Source: Mesorhizobium comanense (GTDB lineage: Bacteria; Pseudomonadota; Alphaproteobacteria; Rhizobiales; Rhizobiaceae). Taken from it: a stretch of 64,000 nt of DNA. The notes beneath the pieces are model-generated. The model did not search any database and had not been told where the DNA came from. It saw nothing but the letters and a program-made list of their open reading frames with translations. Position 1 is the first letter of the stretch, and each line of letters starts with the position of its first letter. The position numbers were made by a program, and so were the translations under genes. Location: NCBI RefSeq assembly GCF_005503535.1, contig NZ_SCNN01000005.1, forward strand, positions 248,001-312,000, given 5' to 3'. Below are positions 35,789 through 44,017 of this stretch, piece after piece.

Positions 35789-36709
35789 ATGAGCATTTCG
35801 GCTGCACAGGTCAAAGAACTCCGCGACTTGACCGGCGCGGGCATGATGGACTGCAAGGCTGCGTTGAACGAGACCAACGGCAACATGGAAGAAGCCGTCG
35901 ACTGGCTGCGCAAGAAGGGCATCTCCAAGGCCGACAAGAAAGCCGGCCGCACGGCCGCCGAGGGCTTGATCGGCGTCGACGCCGGCGTGCGCGAGGCCGC
36001 GGTCGTCGAGGTCAACTCGGAAACCGACTTCGTCGCCCGTAACGCCGCGTTCCAGGAAATCGTCGCCAACGTCGCCAAGGTCGCGCTTGCCTATGGCACG
36101 ACGGAGGCCGTTGCCGCCGCCAAGTATCCGGGCTCCGACAAGTCGGTCACCGACACCATCAAGGATGCCGTCGGCACCATCGGCGAGAACATGGGCTTCC
36201 GCCGTTCGGCCAAGCTCACCGTTCCGCATGGCGCGGTCGCGACATATGTCCACAATGCGGTTGCCGACGGCCTCGGCAAGCTCGGCGTGCTCGTGGCCAT
36301 CGAGACCACCGGCAACGAGCATGCGGCCAATGCGTTCGCCCGTCAGGTCGCCATGCATGTCGCAGCCACCAACCCGATGGCGCTGACCGCCGAGCAGATC
36401 GATCCGGCCGCGGTCGAACGCGAGAAGGCGATCTTCTCCGACCAGGCGCGTCAATCCGGCAAGCCGGAAGCGATCATCGAGAAGATGGTCGAGGGCCGTC
36501 TGCGCAAGTTCTACGAGGAAGTCGTGCTTCTGAAGCAGGCCTTCGTGCTCAATCCCGACATCACCGTCGAGAAGGCGCTGAAGGATGCCGAGAAGGAAAT
36601 CGGCGCTCCGGCAAAGATCACCGCTTACCTGCGCTTTGCGCTCGGTGAAGGCATCGAGAAGGAAGCGACCGATTTCGCGGCCGAAGTCGCTGCGGCGGTC
36701 AAGAAGTAA
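35789..36709 (+). CDS. tsf: Elongation factor Ts
   Basis: A 306-residue guanine-nucleotide exchange factor that regenerates EF-Tu-GTP. The N-terminal UBA-like domain contains [24 protein letters not shown], and the core begins [22 protein letters not shown], both signature regions of EF-Ts. The dimerisation part contains [25 protein letters not shown] and [30 protein letters not shown] lies ten bases before the ATG. The usual downstream partner pyrH is separated here by a 2.8-kb insert. Confidence 0.97.
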   Translation: MSISAAQVKELRDLTGAGMMDCKAALNETNGNMEEAVDWLRKKGISKADKKAGRTAAEGLIGVDAGVREAAVVEVNSETDFVARNAAFQEIVANVAKVALAYGTTEAVAAAKYPGSDKSVTDTIKDAVGTIGENMGFRRSAKLTVPHGAVATYVHNAVADGLGKLGVLVAIETTGNEHAANAFARQVAMHVAATNPMALTAEQIDPAAVEREKAIFSDQARQSGKPEAIIEKMVEGRLRKFYEEVVLLKQAFVLNPDITVEKALKDAEKEIGAPAKITAYLRFALGEGIEKEATDFAAEVAAAVKK

Positions 36710-36719
36710 GCCTAACGCT

Positions 36720-37655
36720 TTAATCTGACAGTGTTTTTCGGCCTGACATCCGCAGGGATGTCAGGCCGATTTCTTGTGCGGTGTCGATAAAGGCCCGTAG
36801 TTTTGGCGCCATCGACGCCCGTCGCGGAAAATAGAGGAAAAGCCCGGGCTCCTCGATCGCCGTCTGCGGCAGGATCTGGACGAGGCGACCGGCGGCGATA
36901 TCAGCACGCACCAGCGGCTCGAAGACATAGGCGAGACCGACCCCCGCCAGCGCGAGCTCGATGGCGGCAAGCGAATCCGTGACGATGCTGGTGCCGCGCG
37001 TCTCGGCCACGATATCCTTGCCGTTCTCGCTCAGGTCCCAGCGGTAGAGCGCTCCGGAGCGAATCAGCCGGTAACCGATGCAATTGTGATTCTCGAGATC
37101 GGCCACGCGGAGCGGGCGGCCTCGCCCTCCGATATAGGCCGGTGAAGCGACGATCACGGCCTTGAATGGCTGGGTCAGCCGCACCGTGACCATATCCTGC
37201 GCGATCATTTCGCCCAGCCTGATGCCTGCATCGAAACCTTCGCCGACGATGTCGGTCAATCTCTGGTCTGTGAGCAATTCAACCGTCACATCCGGGTAAC
37301 GCTCCGCCATCGCCGCGACCACCGGCGTAACCGCCAGCGGAATTGCAATGAGTGGAACATTGATCCTGAGCAGGCCGGAAGGGCGTCCTTTGATGCCGCG
37401 GATGCGGTCCATCCGCTCGGCGATATCCTGGAGGGCAGGGGCTGCCGCATCGACCAGCGCCTTGCCGGCTTCGGTCAGCGAAACGCTGCGGGTCGTTCGC
37501 GCAAACAGCGGCTGCCCGATGCGCTCTTCCACCAATCGTACCGCGTGGCTGACCGCCGAAGGGCTCATGCCGAGCTCGGCGGCGGCGAGTGCGAAGCCGC
37601 CGCGCCGGGCAACCGCAACGATGACAGGCAGGTGGCTGAGCAGATCCCGATCCAT
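36720..37655 (-). CDS. LysR family transcriptional regulator
   Basis: A 311-residue LysR regulator. The N-terminal helix-turn-helix (about 1-60) reads HLPVIVAVARRGGFALAAAELGMSPSAVSHAVRLVEERIGQPLFARTTRSVSLTEAG. The ligand-binding domain (about 90-295) follows with RINVPLIAIPLAVTPVVAAMAERYPDVTVELL. It is divergent from the SnoaL-like and aldo-keto reductase genes, which it probably controls. The last 17 or so residues are encoded across the tsf terminator hairpin, so this end may be an evolutionary extension. Inducer unknown. Confidence 0.93.
   Translation of the reverse strand: MDRDLLSHLPVIVAVARRGGFALAAAELGMSPSAVSHAVRLVEERIGQPLFARTTRSVSLTEAGKALVDAAAPALQDIAERMDRIRGIKGRPSGLLRINVPLIAIPLAVTPVVAAMAERYPDVTVELLTDQRLTDIVGEGFDAGIRLGEMIAQDMVTVRLTQPFKAVIVASPAYIGGRGRPLRVADLENHNCIGYRLIRSGALYRWDLSENGKDIVAETRGTSIVTDSLAAIELALAGVGLAYVFEPLVRADIAAGRLVQILPQTAIEEPGLFLYFPRRASMAPKLRAFIDTAQEIGLTSLRMSGRKTLSD
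36739..36768. terminator. Hairpin terminator of tsf inside the lysR 3' end
   Basis: CGGCCTGACATCC (36739-36751) and GGATGTCAGGCCG (36756-36768) form a perfect 13-bp stem with loop GCAG, followed on the plus strand by ATTTCTT. It starts 30 bases after the tsf stop. Because lysR ends at 36720 on the other strand, the whole hairpin is also lysR coding sequence. Confidence 0.75.
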
Positions 37656-37769
37656 TCATGCATGATATCGCATAGTCCTTACAGACAATGCAATATTATC
37701 GAGCGGAGACGTCCGGGCCATATTGCCTCCAGAAAACGGCGTTGAGCCGGTTCAGCGAGGAGAAGAAAC

Positions 37770-38297
37770 ATGAACGCCTTGAAACATGCGACATTCGCGG
37801 CAGGCCTGGCGCTGGCGCCGATCGATGCCGGCGGGGCCGAACCATCCGGCTGGCGCGCGCTCGTCGACGAGCGGGCCGTCATCCGCATCGCCGACGCCAT
37901 CGACCGTGCGGTCGACGCGCAGGACTGGAAGCTCGCCCGAAGCTATTTCGCGGACAAGGTCAGAGCCGACTTCAGCAGCCTTTCGGGACAACCCGCCGCC
38001 ACCATTGCTTCTGACGATCTGATCGGCGCCTGGGCCGGCAATCTCAAGGGCGGCAAGACCAGCCTGCATCTGCGCACCAACCATCAGGTGGCGCTCGATG
38101 CCGATGCCGCGATCGTCCGCTCCAACGGCTATGCCTGGAACCGGATGGAAGGCAATGGCGATCCGCTCTGGGAGGTCTGGGGCACCTACGAGCACCATCT
38201 GACGCGCTCGGCCGCCGGCTGGAAGGTCGATGGCTTCACGTTTCGCATGACGCATGAGCGCGGCAACCCGTGGGTCAAGACGACACCCGGCAACTGA
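37770..38297 (+). CDS. SnoaL-like (NTF2-fold) protein, probably exported
   Basis: A 175-residue protein with a short N-terminal hydrophobic segment (MNALKHATFAAGLALAPIDAGGA) that may be a signal peptide. An NTF2/SnoaL-like domain follows (about 35-165), with IADAIDRAVDAQDWKLARSYFADKVRADFSSLSGQPAATI, HLRTNHQVALDADAAIVRSNGYAWNRM and WEVWGTYEHHLTRSAAGWKVDGFTF. Members include nuclear-transport-factor-like enzymes and binding proteins with no single function. It is the first gene of the plus-strand pair opposite lysR, with the aldo-keto reductase 37 bases downstream. Confidence 0.8.
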   Translation: MNALKHATFAAGLALAPIDAGGAEPSGWRALVDERAVIRIADAIDRAVDAQDWKLARSYFADKVRADFSSLSGQPAATIASDDLIGAWAGNLKGGKTSLHLRTNHQVALDADAAIVRSNGYAWNRMEGNGDPLWEVWGTYEHHLTRSAAGWKVDGFTFRMTHERGNPWVKTTPGN

Positions 38298-38334
38298 ACC
38301 GCGCTTCGACTGAGAATCACGATCGGACAAGACA

Positions 38335-39444
38335 ATGACGATGAGCTACTACACACTGGGCAATAGCGGCCTGCGCGTCAGCCGGCTGGCATTGGGCACC
38401 ATGACCTTCGGGACGGAATGGGGCTGGGGTGCGGATCGGAAGACGGCCCGCGCCATATTCGAAACCTATGTCCAGGCCGGCGGCAACTTCTTCGACACGG
38501 CCGACCTTTACACCAACGGTACGGCAGAGACCTGGCTGGGTGAATTCGTTGCCGAACGGGGCTTGCGAGACAAGGCGGTGATCGCCACGAAATTCACCAT
38601 GAATTCCAACCCCGGGAACCCCAATGCAGGGGGCAACGGCCGCAAGAACATCATGCGCGCCGTGGACGCTTCCCTGAAGCGGCTCGGCACCGATTACATC
38701 GACCTCTATCTCATGCATATCTGGGACAGACTGACACCCGCCGAGGAGGTTCTGCGCACGCTCGATGACCTCGTGCGGGCCGGCAAGATACGCCATATCG
38801 GCCTGTCAGACGTGCCGGCCTGGTACGCCGGCCGCGCCCAGACGATCGCCGAACTGCGCGGCTATGAACCGGTTTCGGCGCTGCAGCTCGAGTACTCGCT
38901 GACCGAGCGCGCCATCGAGCATGAGTTCGTGCCGTTCGGGACGCGTCACGGTGCCGGCATCATGGTATGGAGCCCGCTGGCCAGCGGCTTACTCAGCGGC
39001 AAGTACAGGCCGACCCAGGATGGCAACGCCGGCAGGCTCGATGGTTTCCGCAACACCACCCATCCGGGGTTCCGGAAATTCAGCGAGCGCAACTGGGCGA
39101 TCGTTGCCGAACTGGAAAAGGTGGCCGCCGAACTCGGCCGCAGCATGGCTCAGGTCGCGGTCAACTGGGCAGCGACGCAGCCGGGGGTCGCTTCGGTCAT
39201 TCTCGGGGCGACGAATCTGTCTCAGATGGAAGACAATCTCGCCGCGCTCGATTTCACCATTCCCGCCGCGCTGCGCCAACGGCTGGATGAGGTGAGCCAC
39301 GCACCGGCGCCTTTCCCGCACTCCTATTTCGGTTCCGAGATTCAGGTTCGGGTCGCCGGCGGCGTCCTGACCGGCGACAAACCTTCCGGCTATGCGCTGC
39401 CGGTTATGATCGAAGGTGAAGCCGTTGCCGTCAGCAGCAACTGA
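38335..39444 (+). CDS. Aldo/keto reductase
   Basis: A 369-residue NADPH-dependent oxidoreductase of the aldo-keto reductase family (YajO/YghZ-like, larger than the 310-residue core). The catalytic tetrad regions are visible: Asp and Tyr in NFFDTADLYTNGTAETWLGE, Lys in KAVIATKFTM and His in DLYLMHIWD. Cofactor residues are in QLEYSLTERAIEHEFVPF, GIMVWSPLASGLLSGKYR and VASVILGATNLSQMEDNL. The substrate is unknown. It shares a transcript with the SnoaL-like gene and is probably under LysR control. Confidence 0.93.
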   Translation: MTMSYYTLGNSGLRVSRLALGTMTFGTEWGWGADRKTARAIFETYVQAGGNFFDTADLYTNGTAETWLGEFVAERGLRDKAVIATKFTMNSNPGNPNAGGNGRKNIMRAVDASLKRLGTDYIDLYLMHIWDRLTPAEEVLRTLDDLVRAGKIRHIGLSDVPAWYAGRAQTIAELRGYEPVSALQLEYSLTERAIEHEFVPFGTRHGAGIMVWSPLASGLLSGKYRPTQDGNAGRLDGFRNTTHPGFRKFSERNWAIVAELEKVAAELGRSMAQVAVNWAATQPGVASVILGATNLSQMEDNLAALDFTIPAALRQRLDEVSHAPAPFPHSYFGSEIQVRVAGGVLTGDKPSGYALPVMIEGEAVAVSSN

Positions 39445-39468
39445 TCGCAAAAGCCTGGAATTTTGCAC

Positions 39469-39498
39469 AAGGGCGCGGCGTGACATCACCGCGCCCTT
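39469..39498. terminator. Hairpin after the aldo/keto reductase
   Basis: AAGGGCGCGG (39469-39478) pairs perfectly with CCGCGCCCTT (39489-39498) around a 10-base loop. It is a 10-bp GC-rich stem 24 bases after the stop, followed only by TTCGTG, so termination may be incomplete. It separates the insert from pyrH. Confidence 0.55.
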
Positions 39499-39596
39499 CG
39501 TGTATCCGGTCAACCCGTCATGACAGCATCGCCGGGCGGACCGGAAGGCCTTTTCGCCTTCGGAATTTTGCCGCGCCGGGATTTTCGAGGAACCAG

Positions 39597-40319
39597 ATGA
39601 CGGTGAAACCCCTCTATCGACGTGTCTTGCTGAAAGCTTCGGGCGAAGCGTTGATGGGGGAGCAGCATTTCGGCATCGACGTCTCCGTCGTCGACCGCAT
39701 CGCCGGTGATATCGCCGAGGCGCGCGCCTTGGGGATCGAGGTGGGCGTCGTCATCGGCGGCGGCAACATCTTCCGGGGCGTGGCCGTCGCCTCAAAGGGC
39801 GGAGACCGCGTCACTGGCGATCACATGGGCATGCTTGCCACGGTCATCAACTCGCTGGCGCTGCGCACTTCGCTCAACAAGATCGGCGTTGACGCCGTGG
39901 TGCTGTCGGCGATCGCCATGCCGGAACTCTGCGAGAGCTTCTCGCAGCGCCAGGCCACCGCCTACATGAACCAGGGCAAGGTGGTGATCTTTGCGGGTGG
40001 CACCGGCAATCCGTTTTTCACCACTGATTCGGCCGCCGCGCTTCGCGCCGCCGAAATCGGCGCCGATGCGCTGTTCAAGGGCACGCAGGTCGACGGCGTC
40101 TATTCCGCCGACCCGAAAAAGGACCCGCACGCGACGCGTTTCGAGCGCATCAGCCATGCCGAGGTGATAAAACGTGGCCTTTCCATCATGGATACGGCTG
40201 CGATTGCACTTGCGCGCGAAAACAACATTCCGATAATCGTCTATTCGATCCACGAAAAAGGTGGTTTCGGCGATATTTTGAGGGGCGGTGGCCGCTGCAC
40301 GGTCGTCGCGGACGATTGA
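39597..40319 (+). CDS. pyrH: UMP kinase
   Basis: A 240-residue UMP kinase that phosphorylates UMP to UDP for RNA and DNA precursors. The family patterns are YRRVLLKASGEALMGEQHFGID, VGVVIGGGNIFRGV, DRVTGDHMGMLATVINSLALRTSL, IFAGGTGNPFFTTDSAAALRAAEIGAD and GVYSADPKKDPHATRFERISHAEVI. ATG at 39597 is the start (GAGG six bases upstream). An open frame continues back to 39480 with no coding signal. It heads the pyrH-frr-uppS-cdsA run; frr starts 108 bases downstream. Confidence 0.97.
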   Translation: MTVKPLYRRVLLKASGEALMGEQHFGIDVSVVDRIAGDIAEARALGIEVGVVIGGGNIFRGVAVASKGGDRVTGDHMGMLATVINSLALRTSLNKIGVDAVVLSAIAMPELCESFSQRQATAYMNQGKVVIFAGGTGNPFFTTDSAAALRAAEIGADALFKGTQVDGVYSADPKKDPHATRFERISHAEVIKRGLSIMDTAAIALARENNIPIIVYSIHEKGGFGDILRGGGRCTVVADD

Positions 40320-40427
40320 TCCAGGGCCTGATCCCAGGACGGGAAACCGGTTCTTAGCAATCAGGCTCGACAAGGGGCCTTCGCCCCAAAGCAATGAACC
40401 CGCGTCAGACGGGTCGAGGAGACTAGG

Positions 40428-40982
40428 ATGAGTGGTGAGTACGACGATCTCAAGCGGCGCATGGATGGGGCCATCGCCGCGTTCAGGCATGACCTGGCTT
40501 CGCTGCGGACCGGTCGCGCCTCCAGCAATCTGCTCGACGCGATCCAGGTGCAGGCCTACGGCACCACCATGCCGATCAACCAGGTGGCCAACGTCACGGT
40601 GCCGGAGCCACGCATGATCTCTGTGTCGATCTGGGACAAGTCGATGGTCAGCGCCGTCGACCGCGCCATCCGCGAATCCAATCTGGGCTTCAACCCGATC
40701 GTGGATGGCACCAATCTGAGGATTCCGCTGCCGGAGCTCAACGAACAGCGCCGCAAGGAACTGGTCAAGATCTCGCATGGCTACGCCGAGAACGCCCGGG
40801 TCGCCGCGCGCCATGTGCGCCGCGACGGCATGGATTTCCTGAAGAAGGCTGAGAAGGACGGCACCATCAGCGAGGACGATCAGCGCAAGCGATCGGACCA
40901 GGTCCAGAAGCTTACCGACGAAACGATCAGCACCATTGACCATCTGCTTTCCGACAAGGAAGCCGAGATCATGCAGGTTTAG
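40428..40982 (+). CDS. frr: Ribosome recycling factor
   Basis: A 184-residue RRF that splits post-termination ribosomes together with EF-G. The protein is the full family length, with [54 protein letters not shown], the [35 protein letters not shown] segment and a coiled C-terminus ending [18 protein letters not shown] lies eight bases before the ATG at 40428. Confidence 0.97.
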   Translation: MSGEYDDLKRRMDGAIAAFRHDLASLRTGRASSNLLDAIQVQAYGTTMPINQVANVTVPEPRMISVSIWDKSMVSAVDRAIRESNLGFNPIVDGTNLRIPLPELNEQRRKELVKISHGYAENARVAARHVRRDGMDFLKKAEKDGTISEDDQRKRSDQVQKLTDETISTIDHLLSDKEAEIMQV

Positions 40983-41014
40983 GGCCGGCATTGCGCTGAC
41001 CCGAAAGCGAGACC

Positions 41015-41749
41015 ATGGCAACGCCCGCGCATGTCGCGATCATCATGGATGGCAATGGACGCTGGGCCAAGGCGCGCGGCATGCCGAGGCTCGCGGGCCA
41101 TCGTGCTGGCGTGGAGGCTTTGCGCAAGGCGGTTCGCGCCGCCCCTGATCTCGGGATATCCTTCCTGACAGTCTATGCCTTCTCCTCGGAGAACTGGTCG
41201 CGGCCCAAGGCCGAGGTCAGCGACCTGATGGGACTGTTGAAGCTGTTCATCCGCCGCGATCTCGCCGAACTGCATCAAAGCGGCGTGCGGGTCAGAATCA
41301 TCGGCGACAGGGCAGGGCTGCAGGCCGATATCAGGGGGCTGCTGGAAGAGGCGGAAGCGCTGACGGCCGGCAATGGCGCGCTGACACTCGTGATAGCCTT
41401 CAATTATGGCGGGCGCGACGAGATCGTTCGCGCGGCACGCAAGCTGGCGGCGGCCGTGGCGCGGGGCGAACTCAGCAGCGAGGCGATATCAGCCGAAAGC
41501 TTTGCCGGCGTCCTCGACACGCAAGGCATTCCCGATCCGGAACTGGTCATACGCACCAGCGGCGAACTGCGCCTGTCCAATTTCCTGTTGTGGCAGGCTG
41601 CCTACAGCGAACTCGTGTTCCTGCCTTGCTACTGGCCCGACTTCAACCGCGAGCACCTCACCGAGGCCTTGCGCGAATTCGCCAGCCGCGAGCGCCGTTT
41701 CGGAGGACTAGGCCCGCAAGACGTCGCCTCGCGACCGGCCGCTGGATGA
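41015..41749 (+). CDS. uppS: Isoprenyl transferase (undecaprenyl diphosphate synthase)
   Basis: A 244-residue cis-prenyltransferase that makes undecaprenyl diphosphate, the carrier for cell-wall and O-antigen sugars. The catalytic Asp is in [14 protein letters not shown], and the other conserved parts are [41 protein letters not shown] and [24 protein letters not shown]. Start ATG at 41015. Its stop overlaps the cdsA start by ATGA, indicating translational coupling. Confidence 0.97.
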   Translation: MATPAHVAIIMDGNGRWAKARGMPRLAGHRAGVEALRKAVRAAPDLGISFLTVYAFSSENWSRPKAEVSDLMGLLKLFIRRDLAELHQSGVRVRIIGDRAGLQADIRGLLEEAEALTAGNGALTLVIAFNYGGRDEIVRAARKLAAAVARGELSSEAISAESFAGVLDTQGIPDPELVIRTSGELRLSNFLLWQAAYSELVFLPCYWPDFNREHLTEALREFASRERRFGGLGPQDVASRPAAG

Positions 41750-42561
41750 GCAATCTTCAGCTCCGTGTCATTTCGGCGGTCGTGCTGGCCATCATCGCCC
41801 TTGGCCTGACCTGGCTTGGCGGCCTGCCTTTCCGCCTGCTGTGCGCGGCCATGTCGGCGATGATCTTCTACGAATGGACGCGCATGTCGCGGCCCGCCGC
41901 GGCCAACGGCCTCGGCTTGCTGCCGGAGGTGCTGGTGGCCGTCTTCATCGGCGCCTTGATCGTTGGCTTTCCCGCATTCTGGCTGCTGCTGCTCGTGGTG
42001 ATTCTGGTTGCCGCTACGGCGGTCGCGTCACGACTGCGTAACGTCGGACAATGGGACGCGTGCGGACTTGCCTATGCCAGCGTATCGGGCCTGTCGCTCG
42101 CTCTGCTGCGTGATGGTGACCACTCAGGCCTCGTGGCCATTCTGTTCCTGTTCGCGGTCGTCTGGGCAACGGATATCTTTGCCTATTTCATCGGACGCGC
42201 CGTTGGCGGTCCCAAGCTGGCGCCGTCGATTTCGCCCGGCAAGACACGCAGCGGTGCGCTCGGCGGCGCGGCTGGCGGCGTTGTCGCCGGACTTGTCCTG
42301 GCGGCCATTGCCGGGGCTGACAACCTCGCGCTGCTGAGCCTTGTCGCGCTCGTGCTTTCGATCGTCGCCCAAGCCGGTGACCTGTTTGAATCCTGGGTCA
42401 AGCGCCGGCACGGCCGCAAGGATTCGGGCGTGCTCATTCCAGGTCACGGCGGCATCATGGACCGTGTCGACGGGCTTGTCGCGGCGGCTTTGGCCCTATA
42501 CGTCATCGGCTGGATTTCGGCGGGCGCCGATCATCCGGCGAGGGGGCTGTTTCCCATTTGA
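41746..42561 (+). CDS. cdsA: Phosphatidate cytidylyltransferase
   Basis: A 271-residue inner-membrane enzyme that converts phosphatidate and CTP to CDP-diacylglycerol. About eight hydrophobic segments are present. The signature region is [37 protein letters not shown] and, at the C-terminus, [37 protein letters not shown]. The start at 41746 overlaps uppS. The 97-base gap to rseP contains no dxr, which often lies here in related bacteria. Confidence 0.95.
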   Translation: MSNLQLRVISAVVLAIIALGLTWLGGLPFRLLCAAMSAMIFYEWTRMSRPAAANGLGLLPEVLVAVFIGALIVGFPAFWLLLLVVILVAATAVASRLRNVGQWDACGLAYASVSGLSLALLRDGDHSGLVAILFLFAVVWATDIFAYFIGRAVGGPKLAPSISPGKTRSGALGGAAGGVVAGLVLAAIAGADNLALLSLVALVLSIVAQAGDLFESWVKRRHGRKDSGVLIPGHGGIMDRVDGLVAAALALYVIGWISAGADHPARGLFPI

Positions 42562-42657
42562 GCGGCGTCTTTCCACGATCTGGGCCGGCGCGCCTTGGAT
42601 TCGCCTGGATTGATGGCACAGTCATCACGCGACCGCGGAAGAATTTGAGGGCCTGAG

Positions 42658-43800
42658 TTGAACGAGATTCTTCACGCGATCTTCAGCACGGAAGGCTTCT
42701 TTCTCGGTACGCTCGTGCCGTTTCTCTTCGTGCTCACCGTGGTGGTGTTCGTCCACGAAATGGGCCACTACCTCGTCGGCCGCTGGTGCGGCATCGGCGT
42801 CAGGGCCTTCTCGATCGGCTTCGGCCCCGAGCTCCTCGGCTTCAACGACAGGCATGGCACGCGCTGGAAGCTTTGCGCCATACCGCTTGGCGGCTATGTC
42901 AAATTTGTCGGCGACATGAACGCCACCTCAAGCCAGCCCACCTCGGACGAGCTTGAGACACTGACCGATGACGAGCGCAAGGTCGCCTTCCACACCCAGG
43001 CGATCTGGAAGCGTGCGGCGACGGTGGTGGCGGGACCGCTGTTCAATTTCCTGCTGACCATCGTCGTCTTCTCCGTCCTGTTTGCCGCCTACGGACGCTA
43101 CGTCGCGGAGCCGATGGTGGCGGAAGTCACCGCGGACAGCCCGGCGGCCAAGGCCGGCATCCTGCCCGGCGACCGATTCGTCAGCGTCGACGGCAGCAAG
43201 GTCGAAACCTTCGGCGACGTGCAGAGGCTGGTTTCGGGCCGCGCCGGCGATACCATCACCTTCGTCATGCTGCGCGACGGCAAGGAGGTCACGGTGACCG
43301 CCACGCCGCAGCTGATGGAGCAGGAAGACGCGCTCGGCAACAAGGTCAAGGTGGCCGTGATCGGCGTCGTCAACAACAAGGAGCTCGGCCAGCCCCGGCT
43401 TATCACCTATACCCCGGTCGGGGCCGTGGCGGCCGCGGTCGAGGAAACAGGCCATGTCATCGAGCGTACGGGTCAGTTCCTGCAGCGCTTCGTTGTCGGG
43501 CGCGAGGACAAGTGCCAGCTGGGTGGCCCCGTCAAGATCGCCGACATGGCGGGCAAGGCGGCGAAGCTCGGTTTCGAATGGCTGGTGCAGCTCGTTGCGC
43601 TGCTGTCGGTCGGCATAGGTATTCTAAACCTTTTGCCGATTCCCCCCCTCGACGGCGGCCATCTCTTGTTCTACGGGGTGGAGGCTGTCATTCGCCGGCC
43701 GGTGTCCGAGCGGATGATGGAAATGGCCTACCGGGCTGGTTTGCTCCTGGTGCTGTGCTTCATGGGTTTCGTGTTCTGGAACGATCTGTTTGGGTGCTGA
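42658..43800 (+). CDS. rseP: Site-2 zinc metalloprotease RseP
   Basis: A 380-residue intramembrane protease that releases envelope-stress regulators by cutting within the membrane. The zinc motif H33-E-M-G-H37 is in the first helix (VVVFVHEMGHYLV), a PDZ domain is at about residues 130-200 (PMVAEVTADSPAAKAGILPGDRFVSVDG) and the third ligand is in LLPIPPLDGGHLLFY near the C-terminus. The start is a TTG at 42658 with GAGG eight bases upstream; there is no ATG in a better place. bamA follows after 217 bases. Confidence 0.95.
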   Translation: MNEILHAIFSTEGFFLGTLVPFLFVLTVVVFVHEMGHYLVGRWCGIGVRAFSIGFGPELLGFNDRHGTRWKLCAIPLGGYVKFVGDMNATSSQPTSDELETLTDDERKVAFHTQAIWKRAATVVAGPLFNFLLTIVVFSVLFAAYGRYVAEPMVAEVTADSPAAKAGILPGDRFVSVDGSKVETFGDVQRLVSGRAGDTITFVMLRDGKEVTVTATPQLMEQEDALGNKVKVAVIGVVNNKELGQPRLITYTPVGAVAAAVEETGHVIERTGQFLQRFVVGREDKCQLGGPVKIADMAGKAAKLGFEWLVQLVALLSVGIGILNLLPIPPLDGGHLLFYGVEAVIRRPVSERMMEMAYRAGLLLVLCFMGFVFWNDLFGC

Positions 43801-43975
43801 AATCATGAAGGAATTTGGCTTTGGCATGGTCGATGTTGAGACGCCGTTTACCATGCACGGGGATATGAGTGACGCGAAAGCCACGCAACAGGGTTAAGTA
43901 AATACAAATTAACCAGAAGCCTTGCGTGTAGGGAAAATCCGGTTAATACGGTAGGGGAAATGACCGCACGTCCGG

Positions 43976-44003
43976 TTTTCTCGCCGTGGGGACTACGAGA
44001 AAA
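43976..44003. other. Inverted repeat in the bamA leader
   Basis: TTTTCTCG (43976-43983) and CGAGAAAA (43996-44003) form a perfect 8-bp stem with a 12-base loop. It ends 14 bases before the bamA ATG and next to the AAAAGG that is the best available ribosome-binding site. The hairpin may therefore affect bamA translation. The rest of the 43801-44017 gap shows nothing else I can name. Confidence 0.4.
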
Positions 44004-44017
44004 GGTTATTAAGCCCG

